DNA from: Terriglobia bacterium
GTDB taxonomy: Bacteria > Acidobacteriota > Terriglobia > Terriglobales > SCQP01
Reading direction: 5' to 3'
DNA length: 64,000 nucleotides
Assembly (NCBI GenBank): GCA_021323595.1
Contig: JAJPKR010000061.1
Coordinates: 147,364-211,363, forward strand
The notes beneath the pieces were generated by a model. The model had not been told where the DNA came from. It did no database searches and worked only from the letters and a program-made list of their open reading frames with translations. Positions within the stretch are counted from its first letter, which is position 1. The number at the start of each line of letters is the position of its first letter. Of this stretch, positions 1-8,781 are shown piece by piece. Both the position numbers and the translations under genes were made by a program.

Positions 1-551
1 AGCAGCAGCACGTCGGGCTCGGCGAGCAGGAGCTTGGCGAGCGCGATGCGCATCTGCCAGCCGCCGCTGAAGGACTCGCAGGGGGCATCGAGCTGGGCGG
101 CGGGAAAACCGAGGCCGGCGAGCACGGCGCCGATGCGGGCGTCCATTTCGAAGCCGCCGCGGACCTGAAAGGCATGCTGGAGCTGGGCGTAGCGTTCGTG
201 CAGCGCGGCGCCCTCGGCGCCCGCCGCCGAGGCCATTTGCGGCTCGAGCGCGCGCAGTTCTTGCTCCATGGCCAGCAGCTCGGTGAAGACCGAACGGCAC
301 TCCTCGCGCAGCGAGCGGCCGGCGGCGGTCAGCCCCTCCTGCGGCAGATAGCCGACGCTCTGGCGCTTGGTCTGCACGATCTTGCCGGCGTCGAGTGGCT
401 CGAGGCCGGCCAGGATCTTCAGCAGCGTGGATTTTCCGCTGCCATTCGCGCCGACCAGGCCGACTCGGTCCTGATCGCCGAGCAGCCAATCGGCTTCGGA
501 AAACAGCGTGCGGGCGCCAAAGTGCTTGGCCGCCCCGGTGAGTTGAATCAT
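1..551 (-). CDS. ABC-F family ATPase, N-terminal part (runs off the window)
   Basis: Reading leftward from the ATG at 549-551, the protein begins MIQLTGAAKHFGARTLF and has a Walker A motif (GANGSGKST) near residue 35. After a Q-loop region come the ABC signature SFSGG and a Walker B strand ending LLLAEPDVLLL at the window edge. There is no membrane segment. ABC-F proteins are soluble, carry two ATPase domains and act on the ribosome in translation rescue or antibiotic protection; only the first domain is visible here. A TATACT hexamer 42 bases upstream could be its -10 box. The family is clear, but the subfamily cannot be set without the linker and second domain. Confidence 0.9.
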   Translation of the reverse strand, partial: MIQLTGAAKHFGARTLFSEADWLLGDQDRVGLVGANGSGKSTLLKILAGLEPLDAGKIVQTKRQSVGYLPQEGLTAAGRSLREECRSVFTELLAMEQELRALEPQMASAAGAEGAALHERYAQLQHAFQVRGGFEMDARIGAVLAGLGFPAAQLDAPCESFSGGWQMRIALAKLLLAEPDVLL

Positions 552-592
552 TCCAAAAAGAGGGAGGACGGGTGGCAGCCGTCCCTGAATTC

Positions 593-598
593 AGTATA
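593..598 (-). promoter_or_regulatory. possible -10 box for the ABC-F gene
   Basis: TATACT on the minus strand lies 41 bases before the ABC-F start codon. I see no convincing -35 element. Confidence 0.3.
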
Positions 599-687
599 GG
601 GGCGCGCGGGCGGGGTACGAACGACAACAGAGGCGCCCTCACCGGCGGTGCGGCGCGGGCTCAGTGCGGGCAGCCTGGGGCCCCGCG

Positions 688-963
688 CTAGGCTACCAGC
701 GGGCGATTGGCCGGACGAGCCTCCACCACCGCGCCGCGAGCGAGCTCGGGATCGCGAGCAGGCGGCAATACGGCAACGGGACTCGAGGCGCGCGGCGTTT
801 GCTGCTCCATAAGGTCGTCGAAGGTAACCGGATAGGGCTTCATGCAGGAAGCGCACCGCAGGCCATAGCTGCCATCCGCCCAGCGCGCGCGTACCCAATG
901 GTGCGAGCAAGTCAACTGATTGAGCCAGCGCCAAAAGCGCGAGGAAGATTGTGTAGCCATCAT
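688..963 (-). CDS. small Cys/His protein, unknown function
   Basis: This is a 91-residue protein starting MMATQSSSRFW, with GGAG a few bases upstream of the double ATG. Residues 15-45 hold a compact C-H-H then C-x2-C arrangement (LTCSHHW followed about 17 residues later by CASC), which looks like a small zinc-binding fold. The remainder is Pro/Ala/Arg-rich and probably disordered. It lies alone between the DUF1015 gene and the ABC-F gene, all on the minus strand. I do not recognise the family. The aromatic, Cys-containing N-terminal half looks like real coding sequence, while the C-terminal half is less persuasive. Confidence 0.55.
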   Translation of the reverse strand: MMATQSSSRFWRWLNQLTCSHHWVRARWADGSYGLRCASCMKPYPVTFDDLMEQQTPRASSPVAVLPPARDPELARGAVVEARPANRPLVA

Positions 964-1167
964 CCGCTCCGGGGGGCCAGCAGAGCCGCCGCCGGGCCGC
1001 CACACATCGGAACCCGGCGCCGGCCGGCGACCATATGCCGCGACTGGCCGAACACCTAAGTAGATGCTGGCTGGAAGGCCAGCGTTGCAGCCCGCAGGGA
1101 CAAGTGGGGCAAGTGCTTACCAATTCGGGACTTATCAGTCAGTGCCAAAATGCGTCAGGGGAGGTTT

Positions 1168-2514
1168 TTACTCAAGTTTATAGACTGTCAGGCCGCTGAG
1201 CAGCTTGGGGAAAAAGTCGGTGGACTTTTGCGGCATGACGGCGCCGGCCAGGGCGATGTCGCGAACTTGTTGTGGGCTGACGGGATGGAGGAAGAAAGCG
1301 GCCTGGGCCTTGCCGGCGGCAACGGGGGCGTAAGCGGCGTCCGCCTCCCGCTCGTAACGCAGGTTGGTTTGGCGCAACACGGCCTCGGCATTCACGCCGA
1401 GCGCGCGATCGAGGATGAACTCGTGCAGCAAGAGCACCGGCAGGCGCCGCTGGAGGTCGTGATAGCCGGGCAATTCCGCAGCGAGCTGGACCGAGGGCCG
1501 CAGGCGCAGCACGTGAAAACTGGGGGCGGAGGGCGCGGAGCGGGCCAGGGCGGCGGCGACGGCCGGCCGACCGGCGGCAGCGGCCCGCGCCAGCGCTTCG
1601 CGCAAGCGCGGCCAAGCCTGCTCCCAGGCGCCGGCAACGGCCTCGATTTCGAAATATTGCCCCAGGCGCTCGAGCGCGGCGGCGGCGTCCCAGGCGGCCA
1701 GCGAATGGACGACGCGATGGGTGGGCAAGACCACCAGCCCCGGGGCGTCGAGGTTGACGAAGGTCATCATGGCCCAGTCCCAGGGGGCGGCGGTTTCGCG
1801 GGGATCGTTCACGTGCGGGGCTTGCGCGCGCTGCTCCTCGCGCCAAGCCAGGGCGGTTTCGTACCGATGATGCCCGTCGGCGATGACCAGCGGCAGCGGC
1901 GCCATCGCCTGCGTCAGGCGGGCGATGACGCCGGCATCGGTTTCGCGGAAGAGGCGGTGGAGCGTGCCGTATTCATCGCGCACCTCGAGGATGGGCGCAT
2001 CGGCGCGCGCGAACAGCGGCGCTTCGGCGGCCCGCGACGGATCGCTGTAGAGCATGAAGATTTGCCCGAAATGGGCGCGCGTGGCGCGCAGCAGGTTGAG
2101 GCGGTCCTGCTTGGGCCCCGACAGCGTGCGCTCGTGGCGAAAGACGACCTTGCGGTCGTAGTCCTCGAGATGGCCGAGGGCGATGAAGCCGCGGCGGGTG
2201 TGCGAACCGCTCTCGCCGGGCACGGTGAAGGTTTGGGTATAGGGGTAAATGGCCGGTTCGGAATCCTTGCGCAGAACGCCCTCGTTGATCCAATCGGCGA
2301 GGGAGCGGGAAGCGCGGGTGTAAACGTTGTTTTGCGGCGTATCGGAGGCGAGCTGGGCGCCGAGGATCAAGCGCACGAAGTTATACGGGCTGCGCTCGAA
2401 ATAGGCCTGCTGCATCGCAGGCGTGATCTTGTCATAGGGTTGCGTCACGACGTCGGCGGCGTTGACGCGGCCGAGATCGTAGCGATAGGCGGCGAAGGGA
2501 CGAACGAGAGCCAT
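1168..2514 (-). CDS. DUF1015 family protein
   Basis: This 448-residue soluble protein has the usual DUF1015 length and landmarks: an N-terminal RPFAAYRYD block, the VVTQPYDKI segment near residue 25, a Pro-Tyr-Asn-Phe block near residue 43, and a DGHHRYETAL motif in the central part. The biochemical role of the family is not settled, and members are often annotated only as conserved hypothetical. The ATG is preceded by TACAAT with a 7-base gap, so the transcript could be leaderless; no Shine-Dalgarno is visible. It is separated by 385 bases from the upstream dehydrogenase gene and is probably its own transcription unit. Confidence 0.9.
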   Translation of the reverse strand: MALVRPFAAYRYDLGRVNAADVVTQPYDKITPAMQQAYFERSPYNFVRLILGAQLASDTPQNNVYTRASRSLADWINEGVLRKDSEPAIYPYTQTFTVPGESGSHTRRGFIALGHLEDYDRKVVFRHERTLSGPKQDRLNLLRATRAHFGQIFMLYSDPSRAAEAPLFARADAPILEVRDEYGTLHRLFRETDAGVIARLTQAMAPLPLVIADGHHRYETALAWREEQRAQAPHVNDPRETAAPWDWAMMTFVNLDAPGLVVLPTHRVVHSLAAWDAAAALERLGQYFEIEAVAGAWEQAWPRLREALARAAAAGRPAVAAALARSAPSAPSFHVLRLRPSVQLAAELPGYHDLQRRLPVLLLHEFILDRALGVNAEAVLRQTNLRYEREADAAYAPVAAGKAQAAFFLHPVSPQQVRDIALAGAVMPQKSTDFFPKLLSGLTVYKLE

Positions 2515-2521
2515 CGCGAGT

Positions 2522-2527
2522 ATTGTA
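2522..2527 (-). promoter_or_regulatory. -10 box of DUF1015 gene, leaderless geometry
   Basis: TACAAT on the minus strand ends 7 bases before the ATG at 2514. Transcription would then begin at or within about one base of the start codon. No -35 match is evident. Confidence 0.5.
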
Positions 2528-2599
2528 GTGGGTTCGCGCCGACGGCCCGCGGATCATGGCGGGGCGGGGCGCTAAGGTTCGCAGGGCGTCGTTCTCCCA

Positions 2600-2627
2600 C
2601 CCCAAGGCGCGCCGCTGCGCCTTGGGG
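2600..2627 (-). terminator. perfect hairpin, possible terminator of the dehydrogenase gene
   Basis: An 11-bp stem (CCCCAAGGCGC and its exact complement) encloses a 6-base loop. It lies 270 bases past the stop of the hydroxyacid dehydrogenase gene. No T-tract follows on either strand, so an intrinsic terminator is only a possibility. Confidence 0.35.
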
Positions 2628-2700
2628 ACGCCGGTTTGCCCCGCTCGGGCGTCGTTACCAGGTACGGACCCGCCCGGCGGAATTTCGCGGGGCTTCTATT

Positions 2701-2833
2701 GGCGCTCCGCCCCGCTGCGCATTCTCTCGGCGCTCCGCTGCGCTGCGCGTTGCTCGGCGCTCCGCTGCGCTGCGCGTTGCTTGGCGCTCCGCTGCGCCGC
2801 GCGTTGCTTGGCGCGTCGCTGCGCTGCGCAGTT
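2701..2833. repeat. 27-bp GC-rich tandem repeat, about five copies
   Basis: Units begin at 2701, 2729, 2756, 2783 and 2810 with the shared core GGCGCTCCGCTGCGCTGCGC. The first unit is 28 bases and the most diverged; the middle three are nearly identical. Each unit contains alternating GCTGCGC motifs and can fold on itself. The unit length is a multiple of three, but no real gene appears to use it. Confidence 0.85.
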
Positions 2834-2899
2834 CCCCTCAGTCTCAGTTGGCGGGCTTTTCGGTGATGAACTTGGGACTGCCGCCGGCGGGTCGCGGCG

Positions 2900-3997
2900 C
2901 TAGGCGAAGATTTCGCGGTTGACGATGAAGGGACTGTCGCCGCGCTCGATCACATCGCGCAGGGCCTGGACGCAGCGGCCGGCCATGCCGCGATCGGGAT
3001 CGGGCGAGAGCCGGGTGATGGCGCCGGCGCTGGCGAAATGGGGATAGAGGCGGAGGCGGTCTTCCAGGCGGGGATCGCGCAAGGGCGAGGCGGCGGGCAG
3101 GGGCTCGGTCGCGAAGACGTCGAGGGCGGCGCCGGCGAGGCGGCCGGCGAGGAGGGCGCGGGCGAGGGCGGCTTCCTCCACCACCGGACCGCGCGAGGTG
3201 TTGATCAGATAGGCGGTGGGCTTCATCCAGCCGAGGGTCTCGTCGTTGATGAGGTGGCGGGTGCCGTTGGGGCCCTCGAGGAGCGGCACGTGCAGGCTGA
3301 CGAAATCAGCCGCGGCGAGCGCTTCCCGCAAGGAGACGAGACGGATCGAGCCGGGCGGCGCGCCAGGCGCGAGCGCGGCGAAGGCCTCGAGGACGCGGGA
3401 GGCGCCCGCAATGAAGCCGTCGGCGCCGGGCGCGCCGGCCGGCTCGACACAGAGCAGGTGCATGGCGAAGCCGAGGCATTTTTGGGCGAAGGCGCGGCCA
3501 ATGCGGCCGAGGCCGACGACGGCCACCGTTTTGCCGGTCACCTCGTCGCCGAGCATGGGGTGATAGGGATGCCAGGCGCCCCAGCGCTGCTCGCGGACCA
3601 GTTTTTCCGCCGGCCACAGCTTGCGGGCGACGGCGCCGAGGATGAAGAACGCGAACTCGGCGGTGGCGTCGGTGAGCACGCCCGGGGTATGAGTGAAGGG
3701 GATGCGATGGCGATCGGCGGCGGCGCGGTCAATGTTGTCGAAACCGACGGCATCCTGCGCGACGACTTTCAAGCCGGCGGCGGCGCCGGCGGCGAAGATA
3801 CCCTCGTCAATGCGGTCGCGCAGGGTGGTGATCAGGCCGGCGATGCCGCTTTGCACGCGCGCCAGGATCAGCTCGTAGGGGGGCGCTTCGATGCGCGGAT
3901 AGACTTCGACTTCATAACCGGCGGCGCGGAGACGGTCGAGCGCGGCGGCGCCGATGTCGGCGGTGGCGAAGACGCGGGGCTGGAGGGCGGACGGCAA
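2900..3997 (-). CDS. D-isomer-specific 2-hydroxyacid dehydrogenase
   Basis: This 365-residue NAD(P)-dependent enzyme should interconvert a 2-keto acid and its D-2-hydroxy acid in the cytosol. Visible features are the Rossmann loop VVGLGRIG in the middle of the protein, the LHVPLLEG block, the NTSRGPVVEE segment carrying the catalytic Arg region, a Glu in DVFATEPLP, and YPHFASAG, where His matches the catalytic His of the family. It is most like the glyoxylate/hydroxypyruvate reductase and D-lactate dehydrogenase branches; the substrate cannot be fixed from sequence. A 75-base gap separates it from the upstream aminotransferase gene on the same strand, so the two may be co-transcribed. Confidence 0.9.
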   Translation of the reverse strand: MPSALQPRVFATADIGAAALDRLRAAGYEVEVYPRIEAPPYELILARVQSGIAGLITTLRDRIDEGIFAAGAAAGLKVVAQDAVGFDNIDRAAADRHRIPFTHTPGVLTDATAEFAFFILGAVARKLWPAEKLVREQRWGAWHPYHPMLGDEVTGKTVAVVGLGRIGRAFAQKCLGFAMHLLCVEPAGAPGADGFIAGASRVLEAFAALAPGAPPGSIRLVSLREALAAADFVSLHVPLLEGPNGTRHLINDETLGWMKPTAYLINTSRGPVVEEAALARALLAGRLAGAALDVFATEPLPAASPLRDPRLEDRLRLYPHFASAGAITRLSPDPDRGMAGRCVQALRDVIERGDSPFIVNREIFA

Positions 3998-4072
3998 GAA
4001 GTCGAGCGTAGCAGAAGCGGCGGGCGCGCGCGAAGGCGGGCGGGACGGGCCGCGCCGGGCGCGGGCGGAGGG

Positions 4073-5275
4073 TCAGCGCTGGCCGGCGGTGCGCTGCCGG
4101 TCCAGCCAGGCGGCGATGCGATCGATGGCTTCGTTAATGTTCTCGAGGGAATTGGCGAGCGAGAAGCGCAAATACCCTTCGCCGCCGGGGCCGAAGGCGG
4201 TGCCGGAGAGCGCAGCCACGCCGGCCTCCTCGAGCAAGCGGTCTTGCAGTTCCCGGGCGGTGAAGCCGGTGGCCTCGATATTGGGAAAGGCGTAGAAAGC
4301 GCCTTGCGGCATGCGGCAGCGGAAGCCGGGCAATTGGTTGATGCGCGGCACGCAGAGATCGCGGCGGCGGCGGAACTCCGCCACCATGCGCGCGACCGGC
4401 GCCTGGTCGCCGCGCAGGGCGGCGACGCCGGCCATCTGGGTGAAGGCGGCGGTGCAGGAAGTGGAGTTGCCGATGACGCGGGTGACGGCTTTGGCGAATT
4501 CCCGCGGCATCACGCCGTAGCCCAGACGCCAGCCGGTCATGGCGTAGGCCTTCGAGAAGCCGTCCATCAGCACCGTGCGCTCGCGCATGCCGGGCTCGGA
4601 AAAAATCGAGTGGTGCGCGCCTTCGAAGACGATGCGCTGATAGATCTCGTCGGTGAGCACCATGGCATCGGTCGCGGCGACGGCGCGCGCCAGCCGCTGC
4701 ACGTCTTCCCGCGTCATCATGCCGCCGGTGGGATTGTGCGGGGAGTTGAGGATGATCAGGCGCGTGCGCGGCGAGAGCGCGGCTTCGATTTCGCCGATAT
4801 CCATGCGGAACCCCAGCTCTTCGCGCAGGCGAATCGGGCGCAGCGCGGCGCCGAGGAACTTGGCCATGGACTCGTAGATCGGAAAACCGGGATCGGGATA
4901 GATCACCTCGTCGCCGCGCTCGATCAGCGCCAGCATGGTGTTGAACAGCGTCGGCTTGCCGCCGGGGACAATGACCACTTCCTCGGGATCGACCGGCACG
5001 CGATGCGAGCGCGCCACGTGCTCGGCGACCGCCTCGCGCAAGGCGGGCAAGCCGGCCGAGGGCGTGTAGTGCGTGTAGCCGTCGCGCATGGCGCGATAGG
5101 CGGCTTCTTGAATGTGCTCGGGGGTGGCGAAGTCAGGCTCGCCGATCTCGAGATGAATGATGGTGCGGCCCTGAGCCTCGAGCTGGCGGGCGCGATGCAA
5201 GACATCGAACGAACTCTCGATGCCGATGCCGCGCATGGGCGCGGCGAGGCGAAGGGCAAAAGCGGCGGGCGGCAT
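4073..5275 (-). CDS. PLP-dependent class I/II aminotransferase
   Basis: This 400-residue fold-type I aminotransferase carries the ILNSPHNPTGG block, the cofactor-binding segment GFSKAYAMTGWRLGYG with Lys242 as the Schiff-base lysine, and a C-terminal LRFSLANS Arg region that binds the substrate carboxylate. Its length and motifs fit the aspartate/aromatic aminotransferase I-gamma group. The exact amino donor is not determinable. The dehydrogenase gene downstream could act on keto acids it produces, but that is inference. The promoter at 5285-5290 sits 9 bases before the ATG, and an AAGGA sequence fills the gap. Confidence 0.92.
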   Translation of the reverse strand: MPPAAFALRLAAPMRGIGIESSFDVLHRARQLEAQGRTIIHLEIGEPDFATPEHIQEAAYRAMRDGYTHYTPSAGLPALREAVAEHVARSHRVPVDPEEVVIVPGGKPTLFNTMLALIERGDEVIYPDPGFPIYESMAKFLGAALRPIRLREELGFRMDIGEIEAALSPRTRLIILNSPHNPTGGMMTREDVQRLARAVAATDAMVLTDEIYQRIVFEGAHHSIFSEPGMRERTVLMDGFSKAYAMTGWRLGYGVMPREFAKAVTRVIGNSTSCTAAFTQMAGVAALRGDQAPVARMVAEFRRRRDLCVPRINQLPGFRCRMPQGAFYAFPNIEATGFTARELQDRLLEEAGVAALSGTAFGPGGEGYLRFSLANSLENINEAIDRIAAWLDRQRTAGQR

Positions 5276-5284
5276 GCTTCCTTG

Positions 5285-5290
5285 ATTATA
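5285..5290 (-). promoter_or_regulatory. TATAAT -10 box of the aminotransferase gene
   Basis: A consensus TATAAT on the minus strand ends 9 bases before the ATG. The predicted 5' leader is only 2-4 bases long. Confidence 0.55.
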
Positions 5291-5348
5291 GATAGCCCGG
5301 CTGCCGCGCCCGCGGCGGGCGCCCGCGAAGGCCGCCGCGCCGGGCCGG

Positions 5349-7046
5349 CTAGTTGATGTAATCCTGCAGCGTGCAAGCCCCGGCGCCGCCGGTGGCGGGG
5401 GCGCAGGAGCGCTCGCGATAGGAGAGGATCGAAAACGCGCGGTTGTAGTTGGCGGCGTTGAGGTCGACGCTATTGAAACAAATGCTGCAGCCGGTGGTCC
5501 CCTTGTTGCCGTTGCCGCCGCCCGCCCCCGGCTCGAAGTCGGAGTTGCCGAGGGTGTTGCACGCAGTGGCGCCCTCCCTGGCGCCGGTCAGGTCGGCGGG
5601 CGCGCCGCTGGGGTCGGTGGCGCCGTAATTGCCGCAGACGTTGGCGAGAAAGAGGGCGCCGTTATAGCTGGGGGTTCCGCCACCGCTGGCGCTCAGCTTT
5701 CCGGTTCCGATCACGAGCAGCAGCCCGTTCCAGGTGACGTTGTTGGGGGCGGTGACGTTGCCGGTGACCAGCAGCGTGCCGCCGCCGCTCGAGGGCAGCG
5801 TGTAGTTACCTTCGATCACCGTAATGCCGGGATTGGTCGAGTCCAGGAACCCGGTGCCGTCGCCAGCGCTGCTCGGGCAGGTGGCGATACCCGGGGTCGC
5901 GGTCGGGGAGCAAACGACGTCCGCCGATGCTACGAGTTGGCTGTAGAGGCCGAGCAGGCCGCTGGGGGGGCTGAAGGTGCCCTCGAAATTCAGGCTCGAG
6001 TTCAGGGGTATGGGATTGCTCGAGCTCGGCTGCGTTACGTTGGTGATAGTCGAAGGAGGCGTGCCGGTGCAGCTAGGATCCTGGGCGCCATAATGGGAAC
6101 AGTCGTCCCGGAAGGCCCCGTTGTTGATGTCCTGAACGGCGGTGGCGCTGGTGCCGCCCATGGCCGGCATGATGGGGTAAACACCGGAGGTATCAACGCC
6201 AGAAACCGTGAAGTTGTTGGAATGGCCGCTGGCGTAAACCGGATTAGCGCCAAGTTGCGTGACAGACGCGGGCGGGGAAAAGCCGAACGGAAATCGGCTG
6301 ACCTGCTCAGTGACGATTCGCGTGTAGCCGTTTACGACAGCGTACGAAGTGATCTGGAGGATCGGCTGGGGATCGACTGGGTTCGTGCCCAGAGTCGAGC
6401 CGCTGCAGGGAGCTAAAACCGTGCGCACCGCGGGGCCGCAAGGGAAGCGCCCCGAGGAGGCGTTGGAGTCGTAGACGAGCATGGCCGGGGCCAGCCCCGG
6501 CTTCGCGCTATCCACGACCTGCCCGACGCTGTTCTCGCTGGCGACGTTAATCCGGGCCCATTTGAAGCCAGGAATATTGGCCAGACTGGAAGTTACGATT
6601 TGAGTCCCCGTTGGTACGGCAAAACCGGTGGGGATGACTCCGCCGTTAAACGGATCGGGCTCGGTGGCGAAGGTCGGATCGGCATATTTGTCGGTGGCGA
6701 GCCAGGGCGCGCCATTGTAATTGAGGACGTAAACAACCGTGGTCATGGAGCAGACCGGCGGCTCGGTTGGGGGCGTGATGCCGCCTGGGCATAGCAATTG
6801 CAGCACCGGCGAAAGCGCGCCCTTGCGGTCGCGCAGCAGCGCGCGCGCTTCCTCGGCGCCGGCTTGGGCGGCGTTGGTGGCGCTCTGCAAGCCGGAAGCT
6901 TGCTGGCTGGAGCGCGAGCCGTTGGTGCTGACGGTCAACACCGCCAGGCCGAGCAGCGAGATCACCACCATGGCGAAGATGGCGATCATCAAGGCGACAC
7001 CGCGCTGGCGGCGGGAAGGACGGCGATGCGAATCCAAGACGGCCAT
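5349..7046 (-). CDS. PilX-like pilus assembly protein
   Basis: This 565-residue protein starts at the ATG at 7046 (MAVLDSHRRPSRRQRG), with GAGG about 10 bases upstream; the longer open frame upstream is not needed. A charged leader is followed by one hydrophobic helix (VALMIAIFAMVVISLLGLAV), matching the PilX N-terminal domain. The rest is a large exported region rich in Ser/Thr/Gly/Asn with paired cysteines, resembling secreted adhesin-like parts. It lies 13 bases after the pilW-like gene and closes a three-gene minor pilin operon. It would prime type IV pilus assembly or contribute to adhesion. It is much larger than classical PilX, and its C-terminal part is unassigned. Confidence 0.75.
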   Translation of the reverse strand: MAVLDSHRRPSRRQRGVALMIAIFAMVVISLLGLAVLTVSTNGSRSSQQASGLQSATNAAQAGAEEARALLRDRKGALSPVLQLLCPGGITPPTEPPVCSMTTVVYVLNYNGAPWLATDKYADPTFATEPDPFNGGVIPTGFAVPTGTQIVTSSLANIPGFKWARINVASENSVGQVVDSAKPGLAPAMLVYDSNASSGRFPCGPAVRTVLAPCSGSTLGTNPVDPQPILQITSYAVVNGYTRIVTEQVSRFPFGFSPPASVTQLGANPVYASGHSNNFTVSGVDTSGVYPIMPAMGGTSATAVQDINNGAFRDDCSHYGAQDPSCTGTPPSTITNVTQPSSSNPIPLNSSLNFEGTFSPPSGLLGLYSQLVASADVVCSPTATPGIATCPSSAGDGTGFLDSTNPGITVIEGNYTLPSSGGGTLLVTGNVTAPNNVTWNGLLLVIGTGKLSASGGGTPSYNGALFLANVCGNYGATDPSGAPADLTGAREGATACNTLGNSDFEPGAGGGNGNKGTTGCSICFNSVDLNAANYNRAFSILSYRERSCAPATGGAGACTLQDYIN

Positions 7047-7059
7047 GGTTGAAACCTCG

Positions 7060-7893
7060 CTACTTGCTGACGTTGCGCACATAAGCGACGCCGCTGAAGC
7101 TCTGCTGCACGGGCAGGTTATTGAGCTTGTCCGAGGAGCAAGTCTGCAGCGTGAAATTGACCCGGACCTGAGCGACATCCACGGGAGTCGCAGTGACGGC
7201 GCCGGAGGCATCGTAATAGCTGAAGATCGACGGCGCGGCGCCGCTCGAGGAGAAGATATGGTCGAGGACCGGCGTGGTGGTGACCGCGCCGGGAACGCCA
7301 TTGGCGCCCTTGACGGCGATGGAGCGGCTCAAGGTCCAGAGCGTGCCGGCGGGATATTGCGGGTTGGGACTGCAATTCGCGGTCAGGGCGGCGCTCATGC
7401 GCGCCAGCGTGTACTCGACTTGATCCACGATGGGACTGGTATAGCCGAGGGTGTTGAGGCCGGTGTTGCCGAGCGCGGCCTCGAAGGTCACGCTGCTGGC
7501 GTTGAGATTGGGGGCGGCGAAGCCGGCGGCCAGCGGAACCGCCGGCGGGCCGGCCAGATTGAAGCCGGTGGCGACGATATTGTCCGCGGTCCCGTCGAGG
7601 TTGGTGCCGGCGGCCGTTGGGTAAAGGTAGAGCGCGAACGCGCTCGCGGTGGGAGCGGAGGGATAGCCGGCCAAACGCAATTCGCCGACCACGCGATTGA
7701 TGGCGCGATCGCCGGCGGAGGTGAGATTGCTGGCCTCCATCTCGACTTGATAGCGCTGGCTGTAGCGGCCGTAAAAGCCGAAGGCGATGGCGCTGATGAG
7801 CAGCAGCAGGCTGATCGCCATCAGCATTTCCAGCAGCGAAAAGCCGGCGGCCCGGGCGCGGGGCGGCAGGGGAGTCTTATTGCGTGGCGGCAT
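7060..7893 (-). CDS. PilW-like minor pilin
   Basis: This 277-residue protein has a basic leader and a prepilin peptidase site (RAAG followed by FSLLEMLMAISLLLLISAI), with Glu at position 5 of the mature form as in type IV pilins. The size fits PilW. The ATG at 7893 is preferred; an in-frame GTG two codons earlier (7899) is possible. The start overlaps the end of the pilV-like gene by 17 bases, implying translational coupling. The product should be processed at the inner membrane and join the pilus tip or initiation complex with the PilV- and PilX-like proteins. Confidence 0.8.
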   Translation of the reverse strand: MPPRNKTPLPPRARAAGFSLLEMLMAISLLLLISAIAFGFYGRYSQRYQVEMEASNLTSAGDRAINRVVGELRLAGYPSAPTASAFALYLYPTAAGTNLDGTADNIVATGFNLAGPPAVPLAAGFAAPNLNASSVTFEAALGNTGLNTLGYTSPIVDQVEYTLARMSAALTANCSPNPQYPAGTLWTLSRSIAVKGANGVPGAVTTTPVLDHIFSSSGAAPSIFSYYDASGAVTATPVDVAQVRVNFTLQTCSSDKLNNLPVQQSFSGVAYVRNVSK

Positions 7894-8434
7894 AAACACT
7901 CACAGGGGCGAAATTCATGCCGCCGCCGGCGGCGCGCGCGGCGACGGTGATCTGGTGCGGCATCTGCATCAAGACGCCGTTGATGGTTTCGGTCGGAGTC
8001 AGTATCTTCCAGCGCAACTGGTATTCTTGACAGCCGGCCTTGGTGATCGCACCGCCGGTGCAGCCGGAACCGCCTAGAATCACGGTCTCGCTATAGCCGG
8101 ATTGCGCGCTGCCGGTGAACGAGGTCGTGCCGCCGTCGGCAAGATTCACGGTCGTACCGTTTTGGTCGGTGAAGGCGCCGCAGGGGCTCTGGCTGGTGAA
8201 GTTGATGCCGCAAGGAGTGCGGAAGGCGCGAAAGGCGCGCACGATTTGCTCCGCTTCTTGATTGGCGAGAAAGCGGCCGGCGTTCTGCGCCTGGGTATTG
8301 GCGTCGGCGCGAATCGTGGTGCCCATGGTGCCCGCCAGAAAGGCGATGGCGACGCAGAGGACGAAGAGCGCGAAAATGGTTTCGAGCAGCGTGAAGCCAT
8401 CCGCGTTCGGCCGAGGTAGTCGATTGGGCAACAT
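7877..8434 (-). CDS. PilV-like minor pilin
   Basis: This 185-residue protein starts MLPNRLPRPNADG, then the prepilin cleavage site and hydrophobic helix FTLLETIFALFVLCVAIAFL. The site G/FTLLE is canonical. I chose this start because it leaves a short basic leader before the cleavage site; an upstream in-frame start at 8518 would give an unusually long leader. It is the first gene of the pilV-pilW-pilX operon. No major pilin, PilY1 or secretion ATPase is in the window, so the rest of the pilus machine must be elsewhere. The upstream Shine-Dalgarno is weak. Confidence 0.8.
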   Translation of the reverse strand: MLPNRLPRPNADGFTLLETIFALFVLCVAIAFLAGTMGTTIRADANTQAQNAGRFLANQEAEQIVRAFRAFRTPCGINFTSQSPCGAFTDQNGTTVNLADGGTTSFTGSAQSGYSETVILGGSGCTGGAITKAGCQEYQLRWKILTPTETINGVLMQMPHQITVAARAAGGGMNFAPVSVYAATQ

Positions 8435-8781
8435 CGCAGTCAACAGAGCACGTCGGGGGCCAAGCGCGCCCGCCCAGGCTACGGTTTGGATTAGCGGCGG
8501 CAAGCCCCGTCGACTCAATGAGTTGCGATCGGCATTGGCGAGACGCGCGCGGTCGCGGCGGAAAACCTCGGGAAGCCGCGCCTAGACTCGGGGACAGGTT
8601 GATACGTTTTCGCCCAAGCGGAGACGCCAGCGGCCCGACCGCGCGGGACGCGCGAGCCGTTACGCCGGCAATCGCGAAGCCGCCGCTCGATCCATAGATC
8701 GCGAGCTCGCCAGGGCGCCGGCCGGGGCGAGTTGGCGGCGGCCGTGTCACCGCGGAGGCGCAAACTGATCTATTAGAGGAT
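8435..8781. other. intergenic region between pilV-like and doxX-like genes
   Basis: This 347-base divergent gap should hold promoters for both flanking genes. I see no gene-like frame, strong hairpin or clear promoter consensus in it. Confidence 0.6.

Larger units (their letters stand above)
2515..2899. other. intergenic region with hairpin and tandem repeat
   Basis: I see no convincing gene in this 385-base gap between two minus-strand genes. It contains a perfect 11-bp inverted repeat (2600-2627) and a 27-bp tandem repeat (2701-2833), listed separately. The short plus-strand frames here translate the repeat into Ala/Leu/Arg-rich peptides with no family character. Confidence 0.7.

Noticed and set aside
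2701-2833. CRISPR array
   Set aside because: The units are directly abutting 27-base repeats with no unique spacers, and no cas gene is nearby.
3038-5356. Plus-strand open frame of about 770 codons opposite the dehydrogenase and aminotransferase genes
   Set aside because: It spans two complete minus-strand genes and is Gly/Arg/Ala-rich; it is an artefact of GC-rich codon use.
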